A stretch of DNA of 9,050 bases. It comes from an uncultured Eubacteriales bacterium. Lineage in GTDB: Bacteria; Bacillota_A; Clostridia; Oscillospirales; Oscillospiraceae. Every line of letters begins with the position of its first letter. Position 1 is the first letter of the stretch. Below are positions 1-6,149 of the stretch, piece after piece. Position numbers and translations under genes: made by a program. The notes beneath the pieces were generated by a model. The model was given only the letters and a program-made list of their open reading frames with translations, ran no database searches and was not told the DNA's origin. The DNA lies in assembly GCA_949742895.1 (NCBI GenBank), contig CATJRT010000257.1, positions 1-9,050 on the forward strand, read 5' to 3'.

Positions 1-1
1 C

Positions 2-154
2 GAGGAAGTGCTGTGCAAGCAGATCATCGTGGAGGGCATCATGTCCATCCAGTCCGGCGAGAACCCCAAGGCGCTGCGGGAAAAGCTGCTGACCTACATC
101 TCCCAGAAGCAGCGAGACAGCGCAGGCTCCGGCAAGGGCGGCGGCGAGGAGTAA
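2..154 (+). CDS. motA: MotA flagellar stator protein, C-terminal end (partial)
   Basis: This is the last 50 codons of a gene that enters from the left edge, read in the frame beginning at base 2 and ending at the TAA at 152-154. The peptide contains the stretch IIVEGIMSIQSGENPKALRE, which matches the conserved C-terminal cytoplasmic part of MotA, where family members carry a similar EGI-SIQ-GENP motif. MotA is the membrane subunit of the ion-driven stator that pushes on the rotor protein FliG. After the conserved part there is a short charged, Gly-rich tail ending KGGGEE. The immediately following gene is motB, separated by 30 bases, the usual motAB pairing. The membrane segments lie outside the window, so nothing can be said about the N-terminal part or about whether the motor uses protons or sodium. 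Confidence 0.9.
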   Translation, partial: EEVLCKQIIVEGIMSIQSGENPKALREKLLTYISQKQRDSAGSGKGGGEE

Positions 155-184
155 GCCTCCTGCTTTTAAGGAAGTGAGGAATCC

Positions 185-982
185 ATGAAAAAGAAAAAAG
201 GCGGCGGCGGTGCCAACTGGATGGATACATACGGCGACATGGTCACTTTGCTGCTGTGCTTCTTTGTGCTACTTTATTCCATGTCCACCATCAGCCAGGA
301 GAAGTGGGAAGACATCGTTACCAGCTTTAACCCCTTTGCCCAGCTTACACCCACCGACCCAGAGGGCAACGGTGGCCCCATAGCGGACCCCAATTTGGGG
401 CAGAGCGGCGTAAATGAGCCGGACAGCACTGAGCTGGCCCAGGAGCAGATTGACGAGACAATCGAGGATTTCTACCTGGCCATGGTGGCCTACGCCCAGG
501 CGAACGATCTGGAGAGCGCTTTGGCCATTGAAAAGGCGGAGGACGGCAGGGTGTATATCAAGCTCAACCAGAACGTGATGTTCAATGGGGACAGCGCGGT
601 GCTCCGTCAGGAGGGCGAGGATATTCTTCTTGCGGTGGCGGGGATGCTGGATAATGCGTCGGACGCCATTGAGGAGGTGCGCATTGAGGGCCACACCGCC
701 CGATATGTGTACGACAGGCCGAACCCGGAGTATAAGGATTGGGAGCTGTCCTCCACCCGTGCGCTCAACGTGCAGTACTTCCTGTTTCAAAACTGCGAGG
801 ACATCCATCCGTCCCGATTGGTCACCGAGTCCTTTGGACAGTGGCGGCCCGATGGCGACAACAAGGATGAGGAGGGCCGTGCCATCAACCGCCGGGTGGT
901 GCTGATCGTCAGCGGGCGCAACATCGAGGAGGAGCTGAAGGGCAACTCCATTGAACAGATTTATATCGACAAGTTGGGCTGA
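185..982 (+). CDS. motB: MotB, flagellar stator peptidoglycan-anchoring subunit
   Basis: This 265-residue protein is the stator subunit that pairs with MotA and anchors the complex to the cell wall. A basic, Gly-rich cytoplasmic tail (residues 1-11) leads into WMDTYGDMVTLLLCFFVLLY, one membrane helix at about 17-37. D18 is at the position of the ion-binding aspartate essential in MotB/PomB (established for the family). Residues 40-95 form the linker/plug region. Residues 120-245 are the OmpA-like peptidoglycan-binding domain, with EGHT at 168-171, ELSSTRA at 187-193 and NRRV at 235-238. The usual Asp after GHT is Ala (A172), and the usual Asn before ELS is Asp (D185). The ATG at 185 follows an AAGGAAGTGAGGA ribosome site and sits directly before the basic tail. 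The length is normal for the family. It lies between motA and fliM, with no fliL following. Confidence 0.95.
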   Translation: MKKKKGGGGANWMDTYGDMVTLLLCFFVLLYSMSTISQEKWEDIVTSFNPFAQLTPTDPEGNGGPIADPNLGQSGVNEPDSTELAQEQIDETIEDFYLAMVAYAQANDLESALAIEKAEDGRVYIKLNQNVMFNGDSAVLRQEGEDILLAVAGMLDNASDAIEEVRIEGHTARYVYDRPNPEYKDWELSSTRALNVQYFLFQNCEDIHPSRLVTESFGQWRPDGDNKDEEGRAINRRVVLIVSGRNIEEELKGNSIEQIYIDKLG

Positions 983-1028
983 GACTGTGCAGTCCCTATC
1001 AATCAGGCAGAGCAGGTGAGGTGATCCC

Positions 1029-2054
1029 ATGTCCGAAGTATTGTCACAAAGTCAAATCGACGCGCTTCTGAGTGCCATGAGCAGCGGTGACAACGTGGAT
1101 CAGGCGGAGGAGAAACAACCGGAGAAAAAGTACCGGAAATATGATTTCACCACCCCCCGGAAGTTTACCAAAGACCGTTTGAAAATGCTCAACGGCATTT
1201 TCGAGAACTACACCCGGGTCATCAGCGCCCGGTTGAATGGTCAGCTCCGCACCACCTGTGAGGTGGAAGTGGTGAGCATCGAGGAGCAGAAATTCTATGA
1301 GTTCAACAACGCCCTTTCGGAAGGGGACGTGTTGGCCATGGTGGATGTAGAGATCCACCGGCAGGAGGGCGAAAGCGACGCCGACCTGGCACCGGACCCG
1401 GTGATGGTTTACCTGTCTACCTCTACGGCCCTGGGCATGATGGACCGGATGATGGGCGGCGAGGGTGAGGTGGACAGGAATCTGCCCATCGACTATACCT
1501 ACACCGATTTGGAGCTGCAGCTTTATGAGCTGCTTATCCGGGACATTATCGGACTGATGGGCAATAGCTGGGAAAACTATATGTCCATCGATTTCACCTA
1601 CAATCGCACTGAGGTCAACCCCACGCTGGTTCAGCTATTAAACCTGGATGACACGGTGGTTCTGGTGGATATGAAGATGCAGTTCAGCAACGTGGCCGGA
1701 CGGATGAGCGTCGTCCTGCCGGGCAGCATCCTCACCACTGTGTTCGGCGAGATCAACCGGGACAGCATGGGCCGGAGGGCGGCCAGCGAGGACAACTCCC
1801 AGCAGATCTTCGACTCGCTGCGGGATTCCAGCCTGGAGATCGTAGCCCAGCTTGGAGATACTCAACTCTCCCTCAGCGACATCTACCACCTAAGCGTAGG
1901 CGACGTGGTGGACCTGGGACGGAGCAAGGATTCGCCGGTGTATTTGGAAATCGGCGGCTATCAATGGTTTACCGGACGTATCGGCACCCATAAGAAAAAC
2001 ATGGCCATCAAGATAGACGAGGTGTGCTATCAGGCCGAACAAAGGAGCGAATAA
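1029..2054 (+). CDS. fliM: FliM, flagellar motor switch protein
   Basis: FliM is the C-ring switch protein that links FliG to FliY/FliN and receives phospho-CheY. The 341 residues show all three expected parts. First is an N-terminal CheY-docking peptide, LSQSQIDALL, at residues 5-14. Next is a charged linker at about 20-36 and the middle CheC-like fold at about 40-230, with the FliG-contact motif GGEGE at 143-147. Last is a C-terminal SpoA domain at about 260-330, with LSVGDVVDLG at 288-297. The middle domain lacks the phosphatase motif, as is usual for FliM. The ATG at 1029 lies a few bases after GAGGTGA (1018-1024), and the docking motif immediately downstream confirms the start. It follows motB by 46 bases and precedes fliY by 3 bases, so translation of fliM and fliY is probably coupled. 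Confidence 0.97.
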   Translation: MSEVLSQSQIDALLSAMSSGDNVDQAEEKQPEKKYRKYDFTTPRKFTKDRLKMLNGIFENYTRVISARLNGQLRTTCEVEVVSIEEQKFYEFNNALSEGDVLAMVDVEIHRQEGESDADLAPDPVMVYLSTSTALGMMDRMMGGEGEVDRNLPIDYTYTDLELQLYELLIRDIIGLMGNSWENYMSIDFTYNRTEVNPTLVQLLNLDDTVVLVDMKMQFSNVAGRMSVVLPGSILTTVFGEINRDSMGRRAASEDNSQQIFDSLRDSSLEIVAQLGDTQLSLSDIYHLSVGDVVDLGRSKDSPVYLEIGGYQWFTGRIGTHKKNMAIKIDEVCYQAEQRSE

Positions 2055-2057
2055 GGT

Positions 2058-3455
2058 ATGGAGAAGGAAATATTCAGCTCAATGGCGATTGACGCCTTGG
2101 GCGAGATGATGAATATCAGCCTTGGCTCCTCGGCCACCGCGGTATCGAATATGCTGGCCCACCGGGTGGACATCACTACGCCTACGGTCACGGTGGTGGA
2201 TGTCAAGGATTTTTCCTTGGGCAACCTGGAGCCTGCCATTGGCGTGGAGATCAAGTATGTCGAGGGACTGGAGGGCAGCAATATCATGCTGCTCAAGCGC
2301 AGTGACATTAAGATCATCGTGGATATCCTCATGGGTATGGAGACGCCCGACGAGGAGTTTGAACTGAACGAGTTGACTATCAGCTGCGTGTGCGAGGTCA
2401 TGAACCAGATGATGGGTTCCGCAGCCACCGCCATGTCCGACTTCCTGGGCTACCGGGTGGATATCTCCACGCCACAGTCCTTCGAGCTGGACAGCTTGGA
2501 GTCGTTCAAGGAGGGCCACCTGCCCCAAAATGCGGACCAGATTGTGGTAGTCAAGTTTTTCCTGCAAATCGAGGACGCGCTGGAAAGTGAGTTCATGAAT
2601 GTAATGTCGGTGGCGCTGGCCAAAGAGCTGCTGAAGAGCCTGGGCCTGGAGGGCGAAGTGACTGGTGGAGATTCCGCTGCGGCCCCGGCTCCCGCCCCCG
2701 CGCCGGAGCCGCCCAGCAACCGGATGATGAGCCAGGAGGAGATTGAGGCGATGCTGGCAGGAGCCTCGGATGCTCCGGCCCCGGCTCCCGCCCCGGCGCC
2801 AGAACCTTCCAGCAACCGGATGATGAGCCAGGAGGAAATTGAGGCGATGCTGTCGGGGGCACCGGCGGCGCCGGCCCCTGCTCCGACCCCTACCTCTGCG
2901 CCGGTCGCCGCCCCAGATCCCACTCCCACGATGCAGGCCCCCGTTCAGGGTATGTCCGGTCAGTCCCAAATGGATCAGCCGGGACAGATGCCGCCCATGT
3001 ATCCTATGCCCGGCCCCGACGGGACCATGCAGGGCGGCTATATGGGATATCCTCCCATGTATTATCCGCCGTATCCCTATCCCTATCCGCCCCAGCAGCC
3101 GGAGCAGCCCAAGCCTGAGCCCAAGGTTATCAATACCCGGCCCCTTCCCATGGAGCCGCTGGACCCAGTGGAGCGGCTTGGTAAGGAGCAGGCCCAGAAC
3201 CTGGATCTTATTATGGAGGTGCCCCTCCAGGTGACGGTGGAAATTGGACGGGCCCGCAGGAAAGTGCAGGATATTCTGGAGTTTGCCAAGGGCTCACTGG
3301 TGGTGCTGGATAAGTTGGCCGGCGACCAGGTGGATCTATTTGTCAACGGAAAGTGCATTGCCCGTGGCGAGGTCGTGGTCATTGAGGACAACTTCGGCGT
3401 CCGGGTCACCGAGATCGTACAGACCCCCGGCATCGAAATGCTGGCAGGAAAGTAA
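2058..3455 (+). CDS. fliY: FliY, switch protein with two CheC-type phosphatase modules and a FliN/SpoA domain
   Basis: This 465-residue C-ring protein combines a CheY-P phosphatase with a FliN-like domain. The CheC signature (D/S-x3-E-x2-N) occurs twice and looks intact both times: D12/E16/N19 and S109/E113/N116. Residues 1-200 are therefore a two-site CheC/FliY catalytic region that should dephosphorylate CheY-P at the motor. Residues 207-360 are a long, probably disordered linker. It starts with two tandem 32-residue units, each an Ala-Pro run plus SNRMMSQEEIEAML, and continues with a Met/Pro/Tyr/Gly-rich segment at 300-350. Residues 383-462 are the SpoA (FliN) domain, ending in VTEIVQTPGIEML. 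B. subtilis FliY has its SQDEIDALL motif at the extreme N-terminus; here the first CheC helix starts at once and the motif is in the linker. The ribosome site AAAGGAG (2041-2047) lies inside the end of fliM. Some pipelines would call it FliN. Confidence 0.95.
   Translation: MEKEIFSSMAIDALGEMMNISLGSSATAVSNMLAHRVDITTPTVTVVDVKDFSLGNLEPAIGVEIKYVEGLEGSNIMLLKRSDIKIIVDILMGMETPDEEFELNELTISCVCEVMNQMMGSAATAMSDFLGYRVDISTPQSFELDSLESFKEGHLPQNADQIVVVKFFLQIEDALESEFMNVMSVALAKELLKSLGLEGEVTGGDSAAAPAPAPAPEPPSNRMMSQEEIEAMLAGASDAPAPAPAPAPEPSSNRMMSQEEIEAMLSGAPAAPAPAPTPTSAPVAAPDPTPTMQAPVQGMSGQSQMDQPGQMPPMYPMPGPDGTMQGGYMGYPPMYYPPYPYPYPPQQPEQPKPEPKVINTRPLPMEPLDPVERLGKEQAQNLDLIMEVPLQVTVEIGRARRKVQDILEFAKGSLVVLDKLAGDQVDLFVNGKCIARGEVVVIEDNFGVRVTEIVQTPGIEMLAGK
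2676..2867 (+). repeat. In-frame tandem duplication, 2 x 96 bases, in the fliY linker
   Basis: Two adjacent 96-base units (2676-2771 and 2772-2867) each encode 32 residues: an alternating Ala-Pro run ending in PEP, then SNRMMSQEEIEAML and a Gly-Ala end. Over the 42 bases encoding SNRMMSQEEIEAML (2715-2756 against 2811-2852) I count one difference, a synonymous GAG to GAA change. The near-identity at synonymous sites suggests a recent duplication or ongoing gene conversion. The Ala-Pro run starts again after the second unit, at residues 271-276, but no third motif follows. Confidence 0.95.
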
Positions 3456-3465
3456 AGATAACGCC

Positions 3466-3495
3466 CTGGCAGACCCCAAACGGCGAGAATATAAT
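3466..3495 (+). promoter_or_regulatory. Possible internal promoter upstream of cheY
   Basis: The 65-base gap between fliY and cheY is locally AT-rich in a GC-rich operon. It holds an exact TATAAT at 3490-3495. Eighteen bases upstream is CTGGCA (3466-3471), a 4/6 match to the TTGACA -35 box. A sigma-A-type promoter here could give cheY and the export genes extra expression. The -35 match is weak and the spacing one base long, so this is a candidate only; the AT-rich stretch may simply keep the cheY ribosome site (AAAGGA, 3506-3511) unstructured. Confidence 0.3.
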
Positions 3496-3520
3496 ATAAA
3501 TTGAAAAAGGATGGATTACC

Positions 3521-3883
3521 ATGGCTAAAAAAATTCTGTTGGTGGATGACGCTGCTTTCATGCGCATGATGATTAAGGACATCCTGACGAAGAACGGGTA
3601 CACCGAGGTTTCAGAGGCTGCAGACGGTGAGATCGCCGTGCAAATGTACAGCGAGTTCAAGCCGGATCTGGTGTTTATGGACATCACCATGCCCAACAAA
3701 ACCGGCATTGAGGCTCTGAAGGATATCAAGGCGATGGACCCTGGTGCGACCGTGGTCATGTGCTCTGCTATGGGCCAGGAGGCCATGGTCATCGAGGCTA
3801 TCAAGCTGGGTGCCAAGGACTTCATTGTCAAGCCCTTCAAGGCGGACCGTATCCTGTCTACAATCCAGAAGATCCTCGGCTGA
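3521..3883 (+). CDS. cheY: CheY, chemotaxis response regulator (single receiver domain)
   Basis: This 120-residue protein is a stand-alone receiver domain with no output domain, as expected for CheY. The acidic pocket is D9/D10 in LLVDDAAFMR, the phosphoacceptor is D54 in VFMDITMPNKTG, the switch Ser is S82 in MCSAMGQ, and the catalytic Lys is K104 in DFIVKPF. In the chemotaxis pathway CheA phosphorylates it and CheY-P then binds the switch (the FliM N-terminus and probably FliY) to alter rotation. Its place between fliY and fliO is the same as in B. subtilis and most flagellated Clostridia, which separates it from generic receiver proteins. The ATG at 3521 has an AAAGGA ribosome site nine bases upstream. 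It sits 65 bases after fliY, beside a possible internal promoter, and 12 bases before fliO. Confidence 0.96.
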   Translation: MAKKILLVDDAAFMRMMIKDILTKNGYTEVSEAADGEIAVQMYSEFKPDLVFMDITMPNKTGIEALKDIKAMDPGATVVMCSAMGQEAMVIEAIKLGAKDFIVKPFKADRILSTIQKILG

Positions 3884-3895
3884 CTTTGAGCGGAT

Positions 3896-4297
3896 ATGCC
3901 GCATAGTAGAATTCCCATTGCCTTAACGGGCGGCTCCTGGGGCAGCAGCCTGCTGTCCCTGCTGTGGGTGCTGATCTGTGTGGTGGTCATCATCGTGCTG
4001 GCCTACCTGTTTACCCGCTATGTGGCGGGACGGGGCGGCTTGGGCGGAATATCCGGCGGGAGCGGAGGGTTTAAAGTGCTGGCCCGCTTGTCCCTGGGAC
4101 GGGAGCAGAGTGTGGCTCTGGTCCAGGCAGGGGGGCGGTATCTCCTGCTGGGTGTGACCGCCGCCGGGGTGCAGCTCCTAACCGAGCTGACGAAGGAGGA
4201 GGCGGACGCGCTGTGCTCGCCGCCGCCGGATCAGCCGCAGCCACCCAGCTTCCGGGAATCGCTGCGCACCGTACTTCAGCAAAGAAAACCGAGGTGA
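3896..4297 (+). CDS. fliO: FliO, flagellar export-gate assembly protein
   Basis: FliO is a small bitopic membrane protein that helps assemble the FliP/FliQ/FliR export-gate core. The 133 residues have one strong membrane helix at about 18-40, then a Gly-rich stretch (44-58). A small cytoplasmic beta domain follows with the family pattern KVLARLSLGREQSVALVQ (60-77) and GRYLLLGVT (80-88). The tail is Pro-rich, then basic. An in-frame TGA at 3887-3889 blocks any earlier start. The ATG at 3896 is the only plausible start before the helix, although its ribosome site is poor (GAGCGG lies almost against the ATG), so expression may rely on coupling to cheY, which ends 12 bases earlier. The sequence is weakly conserved across the family, but position and pattern agree. 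B. subtilis calls this gene fliZ or fliO. Confidence 0.9.
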   Translation: MPHSRIPIALTGGSWGSSLLSLLWVLICVVVIIVLAYLFTRYVAGRGGLGGISGGSGGFKVLARLSLGREQSVALVQAGGRYLLLGVTAAGVQLLTELTKEEADALCSPPPDQPQPPSFRESLRTVLQQRKPR

Positions 4298-4304
4298 AAC
4301 GGGT

Positions 4305-4970
4305 ATGCCGGACGGCTTGATCAACATCAATGGGGAGAGCGTACAGACGCTTGAGGTGATTTTCCTCACTACAATGATTGCGCTTCTGCCCTCTATGCTG
4401 GTGATGATGACCTCCTTTACCCGGTACATCATCTCGCTTTCTTTTCTCCGCACTGCCCTGGGTACCCAACAGTCGCCACCCAATATGGTGCTCATTGGCA
4501 TCGCGCTGTTTTTGACCCTTATCACTATGAACCCTGTACTCAGCCAAATCCAGACGGAGGCATGGGAGCCGTATACCAATCAGGAAATTGGCCAGGAGGA
4601 GTTTCTGGATCGGGCGTCTGTGCCGCTAAAGGGATTCATGCTGGACAACACCGAGTGGAACACCGTGGAGATGTTTTGCGAGTTGGCCCATGTGGACGTG
4701 CCCGAGACCCGGGCGGAGGCGGAAGCCCTGCCCCTGCGGATTATCGTACCGTCCTTCATGACCCAGGAGCTGCAAAGGGCATTTTACACCGGCTTCCTGC
4801 TGTACATCCCTTTCCTGCTCATCGACATTGTGGTGTCCTCCACGTTGATGTCCATGGGTATGATTATGTTGCCGCCGGCCATGATTTCTACCCCGTTCAA
4901 GCTGTTGCTGTTCGTGTCCGTCAACGGCTGGCAGCTTCTGTTCTCCGCGCTGGTGCAGAGCGTCAAATAG
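4305..4970 (+). CDS. fliP: FliP, flagellar type III export-gate protein
   Basis: FliP forms the core pore of the flagellar type III export gate together with FliQ and FliR. The 221 residues carry the family hallmarks: MTSFTRYIISLSFLRTALGT at 35-54, SPPNMVLIGIALFLT at 57-71, and a C-terminal pair of hydrophobic segments with SMGMIMLPPAMISTPFKLLL at 183-202. Membrane segments lie at about 14-36, 43-76, 160-182 and 187-210. There is no cleavable signal peptide, unlike many proteobacterial FliPs; my recollection is that the B. subtilis protein is likewise short. The ATG at 4305 follows GAGGTG (4291-4296), which overlaps the last codons and TGA stop of fliO, so the two genes are probably translationally coupled. 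The reading frame is open further upstream but shows no better start. Confidence 0.97.
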   Translation: MPDGLININGESVQTLEVIFLTTMIALLPSMLVMMTSFTRYIISLSFLRTALGTQQSPPNMVLIGIALFLTLITMNPVLSQIQTEAWEPYTNQEIGQEEFLDRASVPLKGFMLDNTEWNTVEMFCELAHVDVPETRAEAEALPLRIIVPSFMTQELQRAFYTGFLLYIPFLLIDIVVSSTLMSMGMIMLPPAMISTPFKLLLFVSVNGWQLLFSALVQSVK

Positions 4971-4995
4971 CTGACTATATCAAAGGAGTGTAACC

Positions 4996-5256
4996 ATGGA
5001 TACCACTCTGGTGATGGATACTGTGCGGGACGCGGTGAGCGTGGCCATCAAGCTGGGTAGCCCCATGCTGTTGCTGAGTATGCTGGTGGGCGTGGTGGTG
5101 GCCATTTTTCAGGCAGTCACTCAGATCCATGAGCAGACTATCTCCTTTGTCCTGAAGCTGATCGTGGTGATCGCGGTACTTCTGTTGGGAGGCGGCTGGA
5201 TGCTGGACACCCTCAAGGATTACACCTATGAAATTTTTACGCTGATTGCCAGCTAA
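4996..5256 (+). CDS. fliQ: FliQ, flagellar type III export-gate protein
   Basis: FliQ is the small subunit that wraps around the FliP/FliR core of the export gate. Its 86 residues form two membrane hairpin helices at about 18-40 and 52-70, joined by FQAVTQIHEQTISFVLK (38-54), the family's conserved loop. Many FliQs have Pro where this protein has L53. The length is normal for the family. The ATG at 4996 has a strong ribosome site, AAAGGAG (4982-4988), with 7-base spacing. It lies 25 bases after fliP and 15 bases before fliR. Confidence 0.96.
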   Translation: MDTTLVMDTVRDAVSVAIKLGSPMLLLSMLVGVVVAIFQAVTQIHEQTISFVLKLIVVIAVLLLGGGWMLDTLKDYTYEIFTLIAS

Positions 5257-5271
5257 GCGGGGACGGCAGCC

Positions 5272-6036
5272 ATGATTGATTGGGCGGAACTGACGCGTTT
5301 TCTGTTTATTACGGCCCGCATCAGCGGGTTTATCCTCTTCAATCCCATGCTGGGGAGGAGGAATATCCCAGCCATTTTCCGCAGTGGTATGGCGTTGGTA
5401 CTGTCGATGTTTGTAGCATCCGTCAGCACACAGCAGGTCCCACTTCCGGCGGGGACGGCGGAGCTGATGGTCCGGCTGTTGCTGGAGATCGCGATAGGCG
5501 TTTTGTTGGGAATGGCGGTGAATTTTTTCTTCTACATCCCCCAGTTGGCCGGGTCTATGATTGACACTCAGATGGGCATGACTATGAACCAGATGTATGA
5601 CGCCGGTTCCCAGGCCAACCTGTCGGTGAGCGGCCAGCTTCTTAACCTGCTGATGACTCTGCTGTTTTTCGCCGGGGGCGGGCACCTGACTTTGCTGCGC
5701 ATTTTCCTTACCTCTGAGCAGATCGTGCCATACGGCCAGGTGTCCGTTGGGTTGCCAGCCTACAACTTGCTGTTGGAGCTGTTTGTGGAATGTACCGTTC
5801 TGGCAGTGAAGCTGTGTATGCCGATCTTGGCGGCTGAGTTGATTGCCCAGGTGGGTATGGGTATCCTGATGAAGGTCATTCCTCAGATCAATGTGTTTGC
5901 TATCAACATTGAACTGAAGGTCATCGTAGGACTGGCGCTGTTGCTGGTGCTGACAATCCCTTTCAGCGAGTTTCTCCTCCAGGCGGAGGCGGCGATGCTG
6001 GAAAGCCTGCACGATCTGCTGACCCTCGCCGGATGA
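5272..6036 (+). CDS. fliR: FliR, flagellar type III export-gate protein
   Basis: FliR occupies the export-gate core as a single copy with FliP and FliQ. The 254 residues are strongly hydrophobic with about six membrane segments, roughly 8-26, 36-52, 66-90, 122-146, 166-200 and 213-236. Family motifs include FNPMLGRRNIPA (23-34), the cytoplasmic turn DTQMGMTMNQMYD (98-110), and KVIPQINVFAINIELKVIVG (201-220) near the C-terminus. The length matches free-standing FliR. In several Clostridium species fliR is fused to flhB; here FliR ends with its own TGA and a 110-base gap follows before flhB. The ATG at 5272 has only a modest G-rich ribosome site (GCGGGGA at 5257-5263), immediately after the fliQ stop. 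Confidence 0.96.
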   Translation: MIDWAELTRFLFITARISGFILFNPMLGRRNIPAIFRSGMALVLSMFVASVSTQQVPLPAGTAELMVRLLLEIAIGVLLGMAVNFFFYIPQLAGSMIDTQMGMTMNQMYDAGSQANLSVSGQLLNLLMTLLFFAGGGHLTLLRIFLTSEQIVPYGQVSVGLPAYNLLLELFVECTVLAVKLCMPILAAELIAQVGMGILMKVIPQINVFAINIELKVIVGLALLLVLTIPFSEFLLQAEAAMLESLHDLLTLAG

Positions 6037-6085
6037 AGCCAAAGAGAAATATCGAGTGATTATACAACAGAGTATTTTGAAAAAT

Positions 6086-6140
6086 TTCCCCTCCAAGCCC
6101 CTTTTGAGGAAGGGGAACGTGCGCAAGGCTCAAGGGGGGA
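6086..6140. repeat. Nested G/C-rich inverted repeats in the flhB leader
   Basis: The 110-base fliR-flhB gap holds several alternative stems. TTCCCCT (6086-6092) pairs perfectly with AGGGGAA (6111-6117). CCCCTT (6098-6103) pairs with AAGGGG (6110-6115) around a six-base loop. The same CCCCTT, with GAG at 6106-6108, can also pair with CTCAAGGGG (6129-6137) across a two-base bulge, which would cover the flhB ribosome site. No T-run follows, so it does not look like a terminator. It resembles small palindromic interspersed repeats common in intergenic DNA of GC-rich Clostridia, or a translation-control hairpin. Which of these it is cannot be decided from this window. Confidence 0.6.
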
Positions 6141-6149
6141 TGAACGTTG
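6133..6149 (+). promoter_or_regulatory. Ribosome binding site and TTG start of flhB
   Basis: AAGGGGGGA (about 6132-6140) lies six bases before a TTG at 6147. The nearby ATG at 6140-6142 is in another frame, so TTG is the only start that gives the conserved FlhB N-terminus (MAEGSKTEKATPKKRRDERK). Confidence 0.75.

Noticed and set aside
980..1000. GACTG-TG-CAGTC inverted repeat after motB
   Set aside because: The stem is only five bases with a two-base loop, too tight to form a stable hairpin, and there is no T-run.
4975..6126. 383-codon minus-strand reading frame opposite fliQ and fliR
   Set aside because: Its product is Gln/His-rich low-complexity sequence, as expected from antisense of hydrophobic membrane genes with GC-rich wobble positions. 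fliQ and fliR are unmistakable on the + strand.
6140..6146. ATG at 6140 as the flhB start
   Set aside because: It is in a different frame from FlhB and overlaps the ribosome site; the conserved N-terminus fits only the TTG at 6147.
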